Shown: piece after piece, positions 14,857-23,731 of the stretch
Layout of the letters: each line of letters starts with the position of its first letter
How positions within the stretch are numbered: the stretch's first letter is position 1
Origin: Planctomycetota bacterium
Lineage (GTDB): Bacteria; Planctomycetota; UBA1135; GCA-002748355
Direction: 5' to 3'
NCBI GenBank assembly: GCA_011321845.1
Contig: DROQ01000033.1
Coordinates: 1-35,809, forward strand
Length of the DNA: 35,809 nt
Program-made: the position numbers and the translations under genes
Notes under the pieces: generated by a model
What the model was told of the DNA's origin: nothing
The model's input: the letters and a program-made list of their open reading frames with translations, nothing else
The model's database searches: none

Positions 14857-17847
14857 TCAGGAGGCCTTACCATGGCATTTCTTGAACTTCTTCCCCGAAC
14901 CACAGGGGCAAGGGTCGTTGCGCCCGGGCTTCTTGCCCTCGAAAGGGAGTTCCGCGGCTACGGGGACCGCCTCCTCCTCGACGGGAGCCTCGGGAAGGGG
15001 AGCATCCGGGGAGCCGGCCTCCTCCGGAGAGGCGGGGGCGTTGGGGTTGGTGATCGAGATCCCCTCTTCGTCCACGATGATCTCCGCCCCATTGCGCAAG
15101 GCCTCCATCACCTCCGGGGGGAGCTGGCCCGCGGCCGCCATGGCCTCAATGACCGCTTTGGCTTCCTCGGGATCGGTGGGCATCTGGGGCGCCATGGGCA
15201 TGGCCCCTCCTCCGGCAAAGGGATCCTCCATCTGGAGATCCCGGGCCCGCAGGTCCACGCGGAAGAACAGGTCGGTGACCTGACGTCCGATGCTTCCCTT
15301 GAGGAGGTTGAACTTTTGGAAGCCCTCTTTCTTGTATTCGTTCTTGGGGTCCACCTGGGCGTATCCGCGGAGGCCGATGCCCTCCTTGAGGGCATCCATG
15401 GCCTTGAGATGGTCCTTCCACTTCTGGTCGATGGCATCCAAGAGGAGATACCGCAGAATCGCCTGGAAATCCTCTTCGCCCAGCTCCTCCTTCCGGAGGG
15501 CGAGTCTCTGGTCGAAGGCCGCCATCATCCCGTCGAAGAGCTGCTCCCGTGGGATCTCGGCGAAATCAGGCATCCCCTCGTCCGTTCCGAATTTGTGGAG
15601 CCACCACTCCTTGAGCTGCTCGACATCGACAGGCTCTTCCTCCTTCTCGGGAACGCATAGGCCCAGGATCTCATCGGTCTGGTCTTCGAACATCCCCCGA
15701 AGCTTGGCTTCGAGCCCCTTCCCTTCGAGCACCTCCTGGCGCTGCCCATAGATGAACTTGCGCTGCTTGTCCATGACCTCGTCGTATTCGAGGAGGCTCT
15801 TGCGGATCTCGAAGTTGCGGTCCTCCACGCGCTTTTGGGCCTTGGCGATTCCTCGTGAGACCATGGGAGCCTCGATAGCCTCCCCTTCGCGAAGCCCCAG
15901 CTTCTCCATCACGGTCTTGACCCAGTCACGGGCGAAAATGCGCATCAGGTCGTCGTCGAAACTGAGGAAGAAGCGTGTCGATCCCGGATCTCCCTGGCGG
16001 CCGCAGCGTCCCCGGAGCTGGTTGTCGATGCGGCGCGCTTCATGCCGCTCGGTGCCGATGATGTGCAACCCGCAGGGTGGATCGTTCCAATTGGTCTCTT
16101 CCGACCAGGGGTGGGTCATGCCGGATTTCTTGAAGAACTTTCTGGCCTTCTCCCCCTGCACACAACGCTGGAAGATGCCTCCCATCCAGGCGTCAGGATC
16201 CTTTTTCTTCTTGAAGCAGGACGCGCAATTGCTCGCCCGCTCGGGGCGCTCACATCCGATGCAGCACCAGGTCTCCCCCGTTTCCGGATGGTGGCACTCC
16301 TTGCGGACCACGTCCTCGCCTAGCTTGATGTCCGTTCCGCGTCCAGCCATGTTGGTCGCGACAACCACGCTGCCCTTCTCGCCCGCCTTGGCGACGATCT
16401 GCGCTTCTCTCTCGTGGTGCTTGGCGTTGAGGACTTCGTGCTTGATCCCCACCGAACTGAGCTTGCGGGAGAGTTTCTCGGATTTCTCGATGGAGGTCGT
16501 GCCGATCAGGACGGGCCGGTCCTCGCTCAGCTTCTCCTTGACCTCTTCGGCGATCCGGTCGTACTTGTCCTTGTCGGAGAGGTAGATCTGATCGTCCTGG
16601 TCCTTGCGGATCAGCGGCCGGTTGGTCGGGATCATGACCACGTCCAGCTTGTAGATCTTGGAGAACTCCCCGGCCTCGGTCATCGCCGTTCCCGTCATCC
16701 CCGCGATCTTCTCGAAGAGACGGAAGTAGTTCTGGAATGTAATGGTCGCCAGGGTCAGGTTCTCCTGCTTGGGCTTGATCCCCTCCTTTGCTTCCACGGC
16801 CTGGTGAAGGCCGTCGCTCCATCGCCTCCCCGGCATCAAACGCCCGGTGAACTCGTCCACAATGATGATCTCGTCCCCCTTGACCACATAATCCTTGTCC
16901 AGCTGGTAGATGTGGTGGGCCCTCAGGGACTGCTCGATGTTGTGGGGCCACTCCATGTGGGCTGGATCGGAGTAGAAGGAGTCCACCCCCACCATCTTCT
17001 CCGCCTTCTCGATCCCGGACTCCAGGAGGAGGGCCTGTTTCTCTTTGAGCTTGACCTCGAAGTCCTCTCCTTCCTTGAGTTGCCGTGCGATCCGGTCTGC
17101 GATGAGGTATTTGTCGGTGTCGCCCTCGGGCGGCCCCGAGATAATCAGGGGGGTTCGCGCCTCGTCCACCAGGATCGAATCCACCTCGTCGATAATGGCG
17201 TAGTTGAGCCGTTTCTGGACCTGGTCCTCCAAGACCACCTTCATGTTGTCGCGAAGGTAGTCGAAACCGAATTCGTTGTTGGTCCCGTACGTGATGTCAC
17301 TCTCGTATTGTGGATGCCGCTCCTCCGAGCCCATGTTGGATTGGATCGCACCGACGGTCAGGCCCAAATACTCGTACACGGGGGCCATCCAGTCCCGGTC
17401 CCTCTGGGCCAGGTAGTCGTTGACGGTCACAACGAAGACCCCTTTCCCGGAGAGGGCGTTCAGCGCCGCGGGGAGGGTGGCGACGAGAGTCTTGCCCTCG
17501 CCGGTCACCATCTCGGCGATCTTCCCCTGGTGGAGAACGATGCCCCCGAGGATCTGCACATCGAAATGCCGCATCTGGAGGGTTCGCTCCGCGGCCACGC
17601 GGGTCATCGCGAACATCTCGGGGAGGGCATCGTCCAAACTGGCGTCACCCGCTTGGATCTTGGCCTTCCACTCGGCCACGCGCTTCAAAATCGCCTCGTG
17701 ATCCATTCCCCTGGCCCAGTCCTCGAGGGAACCCACCTTTTGGACCAAGGGTTGAAGCAGCTTGAGCTCTCGCTCATTCTGCGAACCAAAAATCTTCTGC
17801 AAGCCTTTCCCAATCTTTGTGGGAAGGGAACCAAAATCGATCGCCAT
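14857..17847 (-). CDS. secA: Preprotein translocase ATPase SecA with a Cys-rich insertion
   Basis: SecA drives protein export through SecYEG with ATP. The 996-aa protein has the Walker A MVTGEGKT (113-120), the DEVD box (220-223), the IAGMTGTA segment, and the GRGTDIKLG and GLHIIGTERHEARR motifs of the second nucleotide-binding fold. The C-terminal SEC-C zinc motif is intact (Cys-980, Cys-982, Cys-991, His-992). Between GRGTDIKLG (ending at 510) and GLHIIGTE (from 593) there are about 80 extra residues. They contain ECHH, a WCCIGC cluster (Cys-528, -529, -532), NCASC (Cys-541, -544), Cys-562 and Cys-592, which could bind zinc. In most SecA proteins these two motifs are close together. The ATG at 17847 follows an AAGGA-type site. 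Confidence 0.97.
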   Translation of the reverse strand: MAIDFGSLPTKIGKGLQKIFGSQNERELKLLQPLVQKVGSLEDWARGMDHEAILKRVAEWKAKIQAGDASLDDALPEMFAMTRVAAERTLQMRHFDVQILGGIVLHQGKIAEMVTGEGKTLVATLPAALNALSGKGVFVVTVNDYLAQRDRDWMAPVYEYLGLTVGAIQSNMGSEERHPQYESDITYGTNNEFGFDYLRDNMKVVLEDQVQKRLNYAIIDEVDSILVDEARTPLIISGPPEGDTDKYLIADRIARQLKEGEDFEVKLKEKQALLLESGIEKAEKMVGVDSFYSDPAHMEWPHNIEQSLRAHHIYQLDKDYVVKGDEIIIVDEFTGRLMPGRRWSDGLHQAVEAKEGIKPKQENLTLATITFQNYFRLFEKIAGMTGTAMTEAGEFSKIYKLDVVMIPTNRPLIRKDQDDQIYLSDKDKYDRIAEEVKEKLSEDRPVLIGTTSIEKSEKLSRKLSSVGIKHEVLNAKHHEREAQIVAKAGEKGSVVVATNMAGRGTDIKLGEDVVRKECHHPETGETWCCIGCERPERASNCASCFKKKKDPDAWMGGIFQRCVQGEKARKFFKKSGMTHPWSEETNWNDPPCGLHIIGTERHEARRIDNQLRGRCGRQGDPGSTRFFLSFDDDLMRIFARDWVKTVMEKLGLREGEAIEAPMVSRGIAKAQKRVEDRNFEIRKSLLEYDEVMDKQRKFIYGQRQEVLEGKGLEAKLRGMFEDQTDEILGLCVPEKEEEPVDVEQLKEWWLHKFGTDEGMPDFAEIPREQLFDGMMAAFDQRLALRKEELGEEDFQAILRYLLLDAIDQKWKDHLKAMDALKEGIGLRGYAQVDPKNEYKKEGFQKFNLLKGSIGRQVTDLFFRVDLRARDLQMEDPFAGGGAMPMAPQMPTDPEEAKAVIEAMAAAGQLPPEVMEALRNGAEIIVDEEGISITNPNAPASPEEAGSPDAPLPEAPVEEEAVPVAAELPFEGKKPGRNDPCPCGSGKKFKKCHGKAS

Positions 17848-17978
17848 TCTTCCTTATCCTTTTTCCCGGAGAGTTCCGAATCCCGGACCTCGCGGGGAAA
17901 CCTGCTTCCGAATCCAAAAAACCTGAGGACAAACCCTGAGAACAAACCGCCTCGAGAGACTCTCAAGGGGGTTGGGGC

Positions 17979-18470
17979 TCAGGAGGAAGGTGCGCGCGGG
18001 GCGGGGAGAAGGAAGCTGCGAACCCCCGAGCGCGCGTGGCCAAGGGCTCTTGGCGCGGGAAACCCCGAGCGGAACAGGGCCAGATCCTCGGGAGGAGTCC
18101 ATACCCAGGCGGGCAGATTCGCCGCCTGGCCCAGGCCTTTGTGAGGGTGGACCCAGCCACCTCCCCATAGATAACCGAGACCCCATGCCCAGGGGACCGG
18201 TCTTCCGGCCATCAGCTCCCAGACAGGCCCGGAGGAAGTTCCGAGGGAGGAGGCCGACGAAGCCCTCCCCGCCCGATCCCCCGTCGACAAGGCCGAGTCG
18301 AAGACCTCTCCCCCTGCCCCCATGGCGAGCAAGAGGTAAAAGGTCACCAGAATCGGAAGCCCCATACGGGACTGCGACCTGGTTTCCATTCGGGAATCAT
18401 GCTGGGAACGTTCCATGCGACGACCAAGAAGAATAAGCCCTTTTCGGCGGAGCAGAAAGCTTTGACTCAA
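17979..18470 (-). CDS. Small hypothetical membrane or secreted protein
   Basis: The frame encodes up to 163 aa. From a TTG at 18470 with GAGGGAG about seven bases upstream, or from ATGs at 18416 or 18389, it leads into a hydrophobic stretch MGLPILVTFYLLLAMGAGG. That stretch is either a signal peptide or a transmembrane helix. The rest is rich in Trp, Gly and Pro (AWGLGYLWGGGWVHPH) with no motif I recognise. It lies 44 nt downstream of the response-regulator gene on the same strand, and codon third positions are GC-rich like the neighbours, which favours a real gene. It could still be a chance frame in GC-rich DNA. No function is proposed. Confidence 0.5.
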   Translation of the reverse strand: MSQSFLLRRKGLILLGRRMERSQHDSRMETRSQSRMGLPILVTFYLLLAMGAGGEVFDSALSTGDRAGRASSASSLGTSSGPVWELMAGRPVPWAWGLGYLWGGGWVHPHKGLGQAANLPAWVWTPPEDLALFRSGFPAPRALGHARSGVRSFLLPAPRAPSS

Positions 18471-18514
18471 AGTTTCTCCCTCGACCTCCCGCTTCCCACC
18501 GAGGTCCTGGGGCT

Positions 18515-19333
18515 CTAACCCTGTGCCAACATCTTTTCCACCAGGGCCAGGAGATCCTCGATCACAAAGGGTTTTGGGAGGAAACCATCCGCCTGATCGC
18601 GTTCTGAGGCAAGGATTTGGCTGGAGGTGGAGAGGAGGATCGGCAAGTTCCGGGTGGAGGGGTCGCCCCTGAGTTCCTCGATGACCTGCATCCCATCCAT
18701 CTCGGGCATTTCATAGTCCAGGAGAACGAGGGAAGGCCTCTTGCGGCGCAGGATCTCCAGGGCTTCCCTCCCGTTCCGGGCGAGGTCCACGTCGTAGCCC
18801 TCCCCCTCGAGGAGCCTTTTGAGCAGGTCCGCCTCCTCCTGCTCGTCATCCACCACCAGGATCCGACCTCGGTGCTCAGGAACCTCCCCCTCGTGCTGAG
18901 GGATGGGGATTTCGTCCTTGATGCTCCCCAGAGTGGGGATCCCCTGCCGATGGAAGGCTTCCTCGATCTCCTCCTTCAGCTGGAAATTGGAGCGCTTGAC
19001 TCGCATCCAATCCTCGAAATCGGGGAAATCGGGCCGAATCTCCAGATGGTCATGGGTGTCCACTCCAAAGTAATAGGCCCCTCTTGCCATGTGCTCCTGG
19101 AGCAGGAGCTTCATGAAGGGATAATCCCGGTTCCCCAAACGCAGGGAGTAGCGGTGGAGGACCTTCTCGCCCGCCTCCCGCGGAGCCGGAGTTTCGTCCA
19201 CAAAGACGCCGAAGGGGTTCTGCTCGGAAACCTGGATCCCGATCCCCTTGCTCTCCTTGGTCCCGTAGGCGATCTCGAGGTAGGCTCGAATCGCCTTCTC
19301 CACCAGCTCCTTTGTGACCTCTTTCCGCCGCAC
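18515..19333 (-). CDS. Two-domain response regulator: unknown N-terminal domain plus receiver
   Basis: The 272-aa product ends in a CheY-like receiver domain (about 157-272) with the acidic pair Asp-162/Asp-163, phospho-acceptor Asp-206 in LLDYEMPEMDG, Ser-235 and Lys-254. Residues 1-140 form a separate alpha/beta domain with no DNA-binding or enzymatic motif that I recognise; it includes GVFVDETPAPREAGE and HDHLEIRPDFPDFEDWM. The receiver is at the C-terminus, unlike classical transcription-factor regulators. The start is GTG at 19333, with GAGGAG overlapping the pyrD stop, only nine bases downstream of pyrD, so it belongs to the lspA-pyrD unit. No sensor kinase is in the window. Confidence 0.88.
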   Translation of the reverse strand: MRRKEVTKELVEKAIRAYLEIAYGTKESKGIGIQVSEQNPFGVFVDETPAPREAGEKVLHRYSLRLGNRDYPFMKLLLQEHMARGAYYFGVDTHDHLEIRPDFPDFEDWMRVKRSNFQLKEEIEEAFHRQGIPTLGSIKDEIPIPQHEGEVPEHRGRILVVDDEQEEADLLKRLLEGEGYDVDLARNGREALEILRRKRPSLVLLDYEMPEMDGMQVIEELRGDPSTRNLPILLSTSSQILASERDQADGFLPKPFVIEDLLALVEKMLAQG

Positions 19334-19342
19334 GCGCTCTCC

Positions 19343-20278
19343 TCAGTGATCCCGATTCCTTTTTCGATCCTTTCCCAGCCTGTTCTGGAGGTCTTGGACA
19401 GAGAAGCCCTCCTGCGCACAGAGTTCCCCCAGTTCCCGCGCCAGGCGGACACCCGCCAGGGGCTCCCGGAAATGCTGGGTCCCCACCTGGACCGCCGAAG
19501 CCCCCGCGGCCAAAAACTCGCAGACATCCTCTACGCTCTGGATCCCGCCGACCCCGAGAATGGGAACCTCGACCACCTGCCGCACCTGGTAGATGCAGCG
19601 GAGGGCGACGGGTTTGATCGCGGGGCCGGATAGGCCTGCAACTCCGCGCGCGATCCTTGGACGGCCGAGGCGCCAGTCCACCGCCATCCCCAGAAGGGTG
19701 TTGATCAGGGTGAGCCCCTGGGCCCCTCCCTCCACGGCGGCCATGGCCACCTCGCAAAGAAGATGGGTGTTGGGGGAAAGTTTGAAGAAAAGGGGAAGCT
19801 CCGAACGGTTGGAGAGGGATTGGGCGATGCGTAAACAGGCCTCGGGGTCGGTGGCGAAGGGCAAAGCCCCTCCTTGGACATTGGGGCAGGAAAGGTTGAT
19901 TTCGAGAGCCACCACTCCCGTCTCCTGGACCCGTTCCACGCCCCACTCGAACTCTTCCAGGGACTCTCCCCCCAGGTTGAGGATGACAGGCGGGCCCAAC
20001 TCGAGGGCCCTCGGCAAGACTTCGGCGAGAAAGGTCTCGAGCCCCGGGTTTTCGAGGCCGATGCTGTTCAACATCCCGCAGGGAGTCTCCGCGAGGCGTG
20101 GAGGCGGGTTCCCCTTGCGAGGCTTGGGCGTCACCGTCTTGGTCACAATGGCCCCAAGCTCACGGACATCTCCGAACTCCTTCCCCTCGAGAGCCGCCCC
20201 GTAGGTCCCCGACGCGGGCATCACAGGGTTTTTCAGTTCCAGGCCGTCGAGAAGGGGAGTCCGGAGAAGAGGATTCAT
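19343..20278 (-). CDS. pyrD: Dihydroorotate dehydrogenase, class 1B catalytic subunit PyrD
   Basis: PyrD oxidises dihydroorotate to orotate in pyrimidine synthesis. The 311-aa protein starts MNPLLRTPLLDGLELKNPVM and has the FMN-binding TKT segment (Lys-47), PCGMLNSIGLENPG, and NLSCPN at 129-134 with Cys-131 as catalytic base. A cysteine here marks class 1; the sequence fits the NAD-linked 1B form, which needs PyrK, absent from the window. The C-terminal GVGGIQSVEDVCEFLAAGA and ASAVQVGT segments bind FMN phosphate. The ATG at 20278 overlaps the lspA stop (ATGA). A longer frame upstream runs through lspA and is not coding. Confidence 0.96.
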   Translation of the reverse strand: MNPLLRTPLLDGLELKNPVMPASGTYGAALEGKEFGDVRELGAIVTKTVTPKPRKGNPPPRLAETPCGMLNSIGLENPGLETFLAEVLPRALELGPPVILNLGGESLEEFEWGVERVQETGVVALEINLSCPNVQGGALPFATDPEACLRIAQSLSNRSELPLFFKLSPNTHLLCEVAMAAVEGGAQGLTLINTLLGMAVDWRLGRPRIARGVAGLSGPAIKPVALRCIYQVRQVVEVPILGVGGIQSVEDVCEFLAAGASAVQVGTQHFREPLAGVRLARELGELCAQEGFSVQDLQNRLGKDRKRNRDH

Positions 20279-20880
20279 TCCTTCACCCGCCTCTCCTCCC
20301 GATGGAGGGCGATAAAGAGAATCAAGGCCCCTACGAGGATGGAGGCATCGGCGATGTTGAAGGTCGGCCAGTGGTAGGGCTCCTCGCGAAAGGGGATGGG
20401 GAGGTAGAAATCCAAAAAGTCCCTGACCGCGCCTTCTCCCCGAAAAACTCCGCCTTCCCAGAACAAGTTGTCGTAGAGATTGCCCAGGGCTCCTCCAAGG
20501 ATCAAGCCGAGGGCGAAGAGCTTTGCCCCTCCTCGGCGGATCCTGTAGGCGAAAAACAGGAGGGCTGAAACCATCACGATCCGCACAAGGGTCAGGGGAA
20601 GGGTCCCGTTTTGAAAGAGCCCCCAAACCGTCCCCTTGTTCTCCACCTTGGATAAATAGAAGAAACCCGGGATGACCTCGTAAGAAGGTGGAAAGCGCAG
20701 GTCGGGAGAGCGGGAGAGGAAGGTGAAGGCCCAGGCCTTGGATCCCAAGTCCAGGACTACGAGGACCATGGCGGTCCCCCAGAAAAGGGGGCGAAAGAGC
20801 CCCGGTCCCCCCCCCGCTTCCGCCGAGGAAGGTTCGGGGTGTTTCTTGTCTTCCAGCGAACCTTCCAATTCCGTTTCCAC
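20275..20880 (-). CDS. lspA: Lipoprotein signal peptidase LspA
   Basis: LspA is the inner-membrane aspartyl protease that removes the signal peptide of prolipoproteins. From a GTG at 20880 the product is 201 aa with four predicted membrane helices. The signature appears as ENKGTVWGLF (the usual NxG box), GGALGNLYDN, VRDFLDFY with Asp-154, and WPTFNIADASI with Asp-178; Asp-154 and Asp-178 are the catalytic pair. The usual Asp-Arg after GNL is Asp-Asn here. About 30 hydrophilic residues precede the first helix, longer than in most LspA. Start choice is uncertain: no ATG lies before the first helix, and an AG-rich site sits about 12 nt before the GTG. The stop overlaps the pyrD start. Confidence 0.92.
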   Translation of the reverse strand: METELEGSLEDKKHPEPSSAEAGGGPGLFRPLFWGTAMVLVVLDLGSKAWAFTFLSRSPDLRFPPSYEVIPGFFYLSKVENKGTVWGLFQNGTLPLTLVRIVMVSALLFFAYRIRRGGAKLFALGLILGGALGNLYDNLFWEGGVFRGEGAVRDFLDFYLPIPFREEPYHWPTFNIADASILVGALILFIALHREERRVKE

Positions 20881-21008
20881 CTGGCGATCCCACCTCTCAA
20901 GGTTCCAAAAATCCCAGTATTCCCTTCTCCACCGAAAAAAAAAAGATGATGGAGGCAGACCACCCAAATCCTTGGTCTCTCGGCGAGGGGAGATAAGCTG
21001 GGCCAGCC

Positions 21009-21986
21009 ATGAAGGACGCCATCCTCGACTTCCTGGACTACCTCGAGGTGGAGGTCTGCCTCGCGGAGAACAGTCTTCAGGCCTACCGCCGAGAGCTTGA
21101 CCGCTTCCATCGATTTCTGGCCGAAAGAAAGGGGGTATCCAACCCAGACCAGGCCCGGCTCGCTCCGGAGGATCGAACCCGCGAGGAGCTGGAGACCTTT
21201 TTATTCCGGCTCGCCGGGACTCTCGCCCCCGCCAGTGTCGCTCGAGCCCTCGCGGTGCTGCGGGGCTTTTTCCGCTACCTGCATGCAATGGAGCGCATCC
21301 CCAAGGACCCCGCGAGACGCCTCCTTGGACCTCGGCTGGACCAGAACCTGCCCCCCGTCCTCGGCAAAAGGACCCTGGCCCAGCTCCTGGAGCACAGCCC
21401 CAAGGGAACTCGCTACCCCCTGCGGGATCGGGCTCTGCTCCATCTGCTCTACGCCTGCGGGCTGCGTATCTCCGAGACTCTGAGCGTCACGACCGACTCT
21501 CTGCGCCCCGACCTCTCCCTCGTTCGGGTCCGGGGGAAGGGGGGCAAGGAGCGCCTGGTCCCTGTCGCCCCCCCCTGCCTCAAGGCGGTCGAAGCCTATC
21601 TGGAAGGGGAGCGCCCCCGCCTCGCGGCCCGGAGCGGGTCCAAGCACCCCGAACTCCTGCTGAGCAAGAGCGGCCGCCCTTTGGATCGCCACCGGGCCTG
21701 GCGCATCCTCCGGGAACGGGCCCTTGCGATCGGCTTTGCGGGGCCGCTCGGCCCCCATGCCCTCCGCCATTCCTTCGCGACCCACCTGGTCGAGGGTGGA
21801 GCCGATCTCCGGTCGGTGCAGGAACTTCTGGGACACGCTTCTCTTGCGACCACGCAGAGATACACCCATGTGGATGGGGAACGCCTCGCCCGCTTACATG
21901 CCCAATTCCATCCCCGCGGGAAACCAACAAGCCCATCGCGAAAAAACGGAATCCGGGACCAAAAAATCCGGGACAAAAAGACCTGA
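21009..21986 (+). CDS. xerD: Tyrosine recombinase, XerD-like
   Basis: XerC/XerD recombinases resolve chromosome dimers at dif. The 325-aa protein has the N-terminal SAM-like core-binding domain (about 1-100). The catalytic domain has all active-site residues: Arg-153 (CGLRISE), Lys-177 (GKGGKER), His-250 and Arg-253 (HALRHSF), His-276 (GHASLATTQ) and nucleophile Tyr-285 (QRYTHV). The C-terminal LHAQFHPRG favours XerD over XerC, but this is not certain. It stands alone, divergent from lspA, with no att-like repeats or phage genes nearby, so a housekeeping role is more likely than an integrase role. A Lys/Arg-rich tail follows the catalytic domain. No close Shine-Dalgarno is seen, but the ATG fits the family start. 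Confidence 0.93.
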   Translation: MKDAILDFLDYLEVEVCLAENSLQAYRRELDRFHRFLAERKGVSNPDQARLAPEDRTREELETFLFRLAGTLAPASVARALAVLRGFFRYLHAMERIPKDPARRLLGPRLDQNLPPVLGKRTLAQLLEHSPKGTRYPLRDRALLHLLYACGLRISETLSVTTDSLRPDLSLVRVRGKGGKERLVPVAPPCLKAVEAYLEGERPRLAARSGSKHPELLLSKSGRPLDRHRAWRILRERALAIGFAGPLGPHALRHSFATHLVEGGADLRSVQELLGHASLATTQRYTHVDGERLARLHAQFHPRGKPTSPSRKNGIRDQKIRDKKT

Positions 21987-22125
21987 AAGAGAAGGCGGGA
22001 AGCTTTCCCCTAAAATGGGAGGATCCAAATCCCCCCTTTTCCCTTAGGATGTTCTACCAACCTCTCACCTTTCCCTTGGATGCTGCTGCTTTCTTTTTCC
22101 CTCTTTCTAAGCTTAGGAGCCAAGA

Positions 22126-23301
22126 ATGCAGTTTTCTTCCAAGGTCAGCCTTTCGGCGACTTCCTTTTTCTTCTTCCTCAGTTCCTTTTTATCCAGCGGT
22201 TTGAGTGCTCAGACCACGGTCAGTCCAAAAGAGTTCAAAAACACCGAAGGAGCTTCTTCCAACTACTTCCCTTATTTCCGGGCGAGCACCTCGCAAACCT
22301 TTCGTCAAATGCACTACCAGGAGGTGCATGACCTGGGAACCGCCAAGGGAGCCATCAAAGGCCTTCTCTACCGCCGGGACGGCCGGGTCTTCGCCGGAAG
22401 CAAGAGTCCGGCGAGTTGGACGGATGTAGAGATCGCCCTCTCCACCGCCAAGACCACCGCACAGACGATCAGCAAAACCTTCGCTTCCAACGAGGGAAGC
22501 AACCGCGTCGTCGTGCTGAAGCGAAAAAAGGTCAACTTCCCTTCCTTCCCTTTCCTCCCCGCCAAGCCGCAGCCCTTCTTCTTCTCCTTCCCCTTCGATA
22601 CCAACAAGGTGCTTGCCTTCACCGGAGGATCCGTATGCCTGGACGTGAAGACCTATGACAACAGCGTCTATGACGCCCAAAAACGCACATTCAACTACAT
22701 CTACTTCGATGCTGCCTTCAATTCGACAGGCGGAACCTATGAACGAACTGGGCGTGCCTGCTATGGGAGCGACCAGAACAACATTCTCCCCTTCTATGGC
22801 TTCACCTATACCTCCCTCATTACCTCGACCAACACCCTGAGGCTGTACAGCTTCAGCTACAATGGCCTCTCCGGGGGAACGGGGATCATGCTGGTCGCCG
22901 CCAAAAAGCTCGCCTCCCCCGTCAAGCTGCCAGGCTCCTGCTTCCTCTACGTGGACCCCTCCTCCATCCTCATGATGGTGCCGGGAACAGGTGTGATCGG
23001 TTCGAGAAAGACCACCACCTACTACTATCCCCCCTACCAGGGAAATACCCGCCAGTACATCAACATTCCGTTTAGCAACAGTCTCCGGAACGTCCAGATT
23101 CAAAGCCAGATGGTCGGCTTCGATCCCGGGGCCAACAGCTTGGGCTGGACCTTCACCAACCTGAACACCGTGAACCTTCCCAACTACAACCCCAAGGGTC
23201 TCAGCGTTTCCCGCGTCTATCGCAACGGATCCTCGGCTTTCACCTCCACCACCGGCTTCGTGAACAAGAGTTTTGGGCTGATCACGACCTTCAAGATGTA
23301 G
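22126..23301 (+). CDS. Secreted protein of unknown function, paralog 1
   Basis: The 391-aa product has a signal peptide rich in Phe and Ser that ends SGLSAQ. The mature part begins TTVSPKEFKNTEG and closely matches the product of the gene at 23850 over its whole length. Shared stretches include HYQEVHDLGTAKGAIKGLLY, TFASNEGSNRVVVLKRKKVN and GNTRQY. It is rich in Tyr, Ser, Asn and Thr with three conserved Cys (in SVC, RAC and GSC) and predicted mostly beta, as in extracellular or surface-layer-like proteins. No enzyme motif was recognised. A strong AGGAG (22115-22119) lies six bases before the ATG, and a terminator at 23407-23446 follows. Its codon use is less GC-biased than paralog 2. Confidence 0.9.
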   Translation: MQFSSKVSLSATSFFFFLSSFLSSGLSAQTTVSPKEFKNTEGASSNYFPYFRASTSQTFRQMHYQEVHDLGTAKGAIKGLLYRRDGRVFAGSKSPASWTDVEIALSTAKTTAQTISKTFASNEGSNRVVVLKRKKVNFPSFPFLPAKPQPFFFSFPFDTNKVLAFTGGSVCLDVKTYDNSVYDAQKRTFNYIYFDAAFNSTGGTYERTGRACYGSDQNNILPFYGFTYTSLITSTNTLRLYSFSYNGLSGGTGIMLVAAKKLASPVKLPGSCFLYVDPSSILMMVPGTGVIGSRKTTTYYYPPYQGNTRQYINIPFSNSLRNVQIQSQMVGFDPGANSLGWTFTNLNTVNLPNYNPKGLSVSRVYRNGSSAFTSTTGFVNKSFGLITTFKM

Positions 23302-23406
23302 GGACAAGATCTAGGGGTCGTTCCGGAGACTTCCTCGGGAACCTCCCCTGCTTCCCTTTGGACAAACCGGGAACTTCATGGACCCGACTTGCCCAAGCGG
23401 CTCCTG

Positions 23407-23446
23407 GGATGGGAGGAGAAGGCCCTCTTCCCATCCTCTTTTTTTT
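23407..23446 (+). terminator. Intrinsic terminator after secreted paralog 1
   Basis: GGATGGGAGGAG (23407-23418) pairs with CTCTTCCCATCC (23425-23436), 12 pairs with one G-T, around the loop AAGGCC. It is followed by TC and eight T (to 23446). It lies about 105 nt after the stop at 23301. Confidence 0.85.
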
Positions 23447-23660
23447 CTCCCAGGGCTCAGAAAGAGAAACCCTGCTCCCCTTCCTCCTCCCTTTGCTTCG
23501 CTGCGAGGGGCCTTCTGAGAGAATCCCCACCCTTGCTGCATAGTTTCTCTTCCTTCATTGGCTGCCTCACCCCCAACCCAAAGAGCGGGTTTGAGGAAGG
23601 AATCCCCGGTTCATCGGCAGAATCTCCTCTCCCATCTTCCTTCCTCCCCCTAGCGATTCC

Positions 23661-23689
23661 TTGCGGTACTCCCAAAACTTGAATAAGAT
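23661..23689 (+). promoter_or_regulatory. Candidate promoter for secreted paralog 2
   Basis: TTGCGG (23661-23666) and TAAGAT (23684-23689) are separated by 17 nt, close to the sigma-70 consensus. The pair sits 160 nt before the start codon, downstream of the terminator of paralog 1, so a promoter is needed in this region. The intergenic stretch 23302-23849 (548 nt) holds no gene; besides this it contains the terminator and the inverted repeat at 23714. Confidence 0.4.
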
Positions 23690-23713
23690 GGAATGGTTCC
23701 TTGAGAATGATCT

Positions 23714-23731
23714 CTCATTCGAATGAATGAG
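23714..23731. promoter_or_regulatory. Inverted repeat upstream of secreted paralog 2
   Basis: CTCATTC (23714-23720) and GAATGAG (23725-23731) are a perfect inverted repeat with a four-base spacer, about 25 nt downstream of the candidate -10 box. It could be an operator or a leader hairpin; the regulator is unknown. Confidence 0.3.

Noticed and set aside
21009-21986. Phage or island integrase
   Set aside because: There are no att repeats, tRNA or mobile genes around it, and the C-terminus resembles housekeeping XerD.
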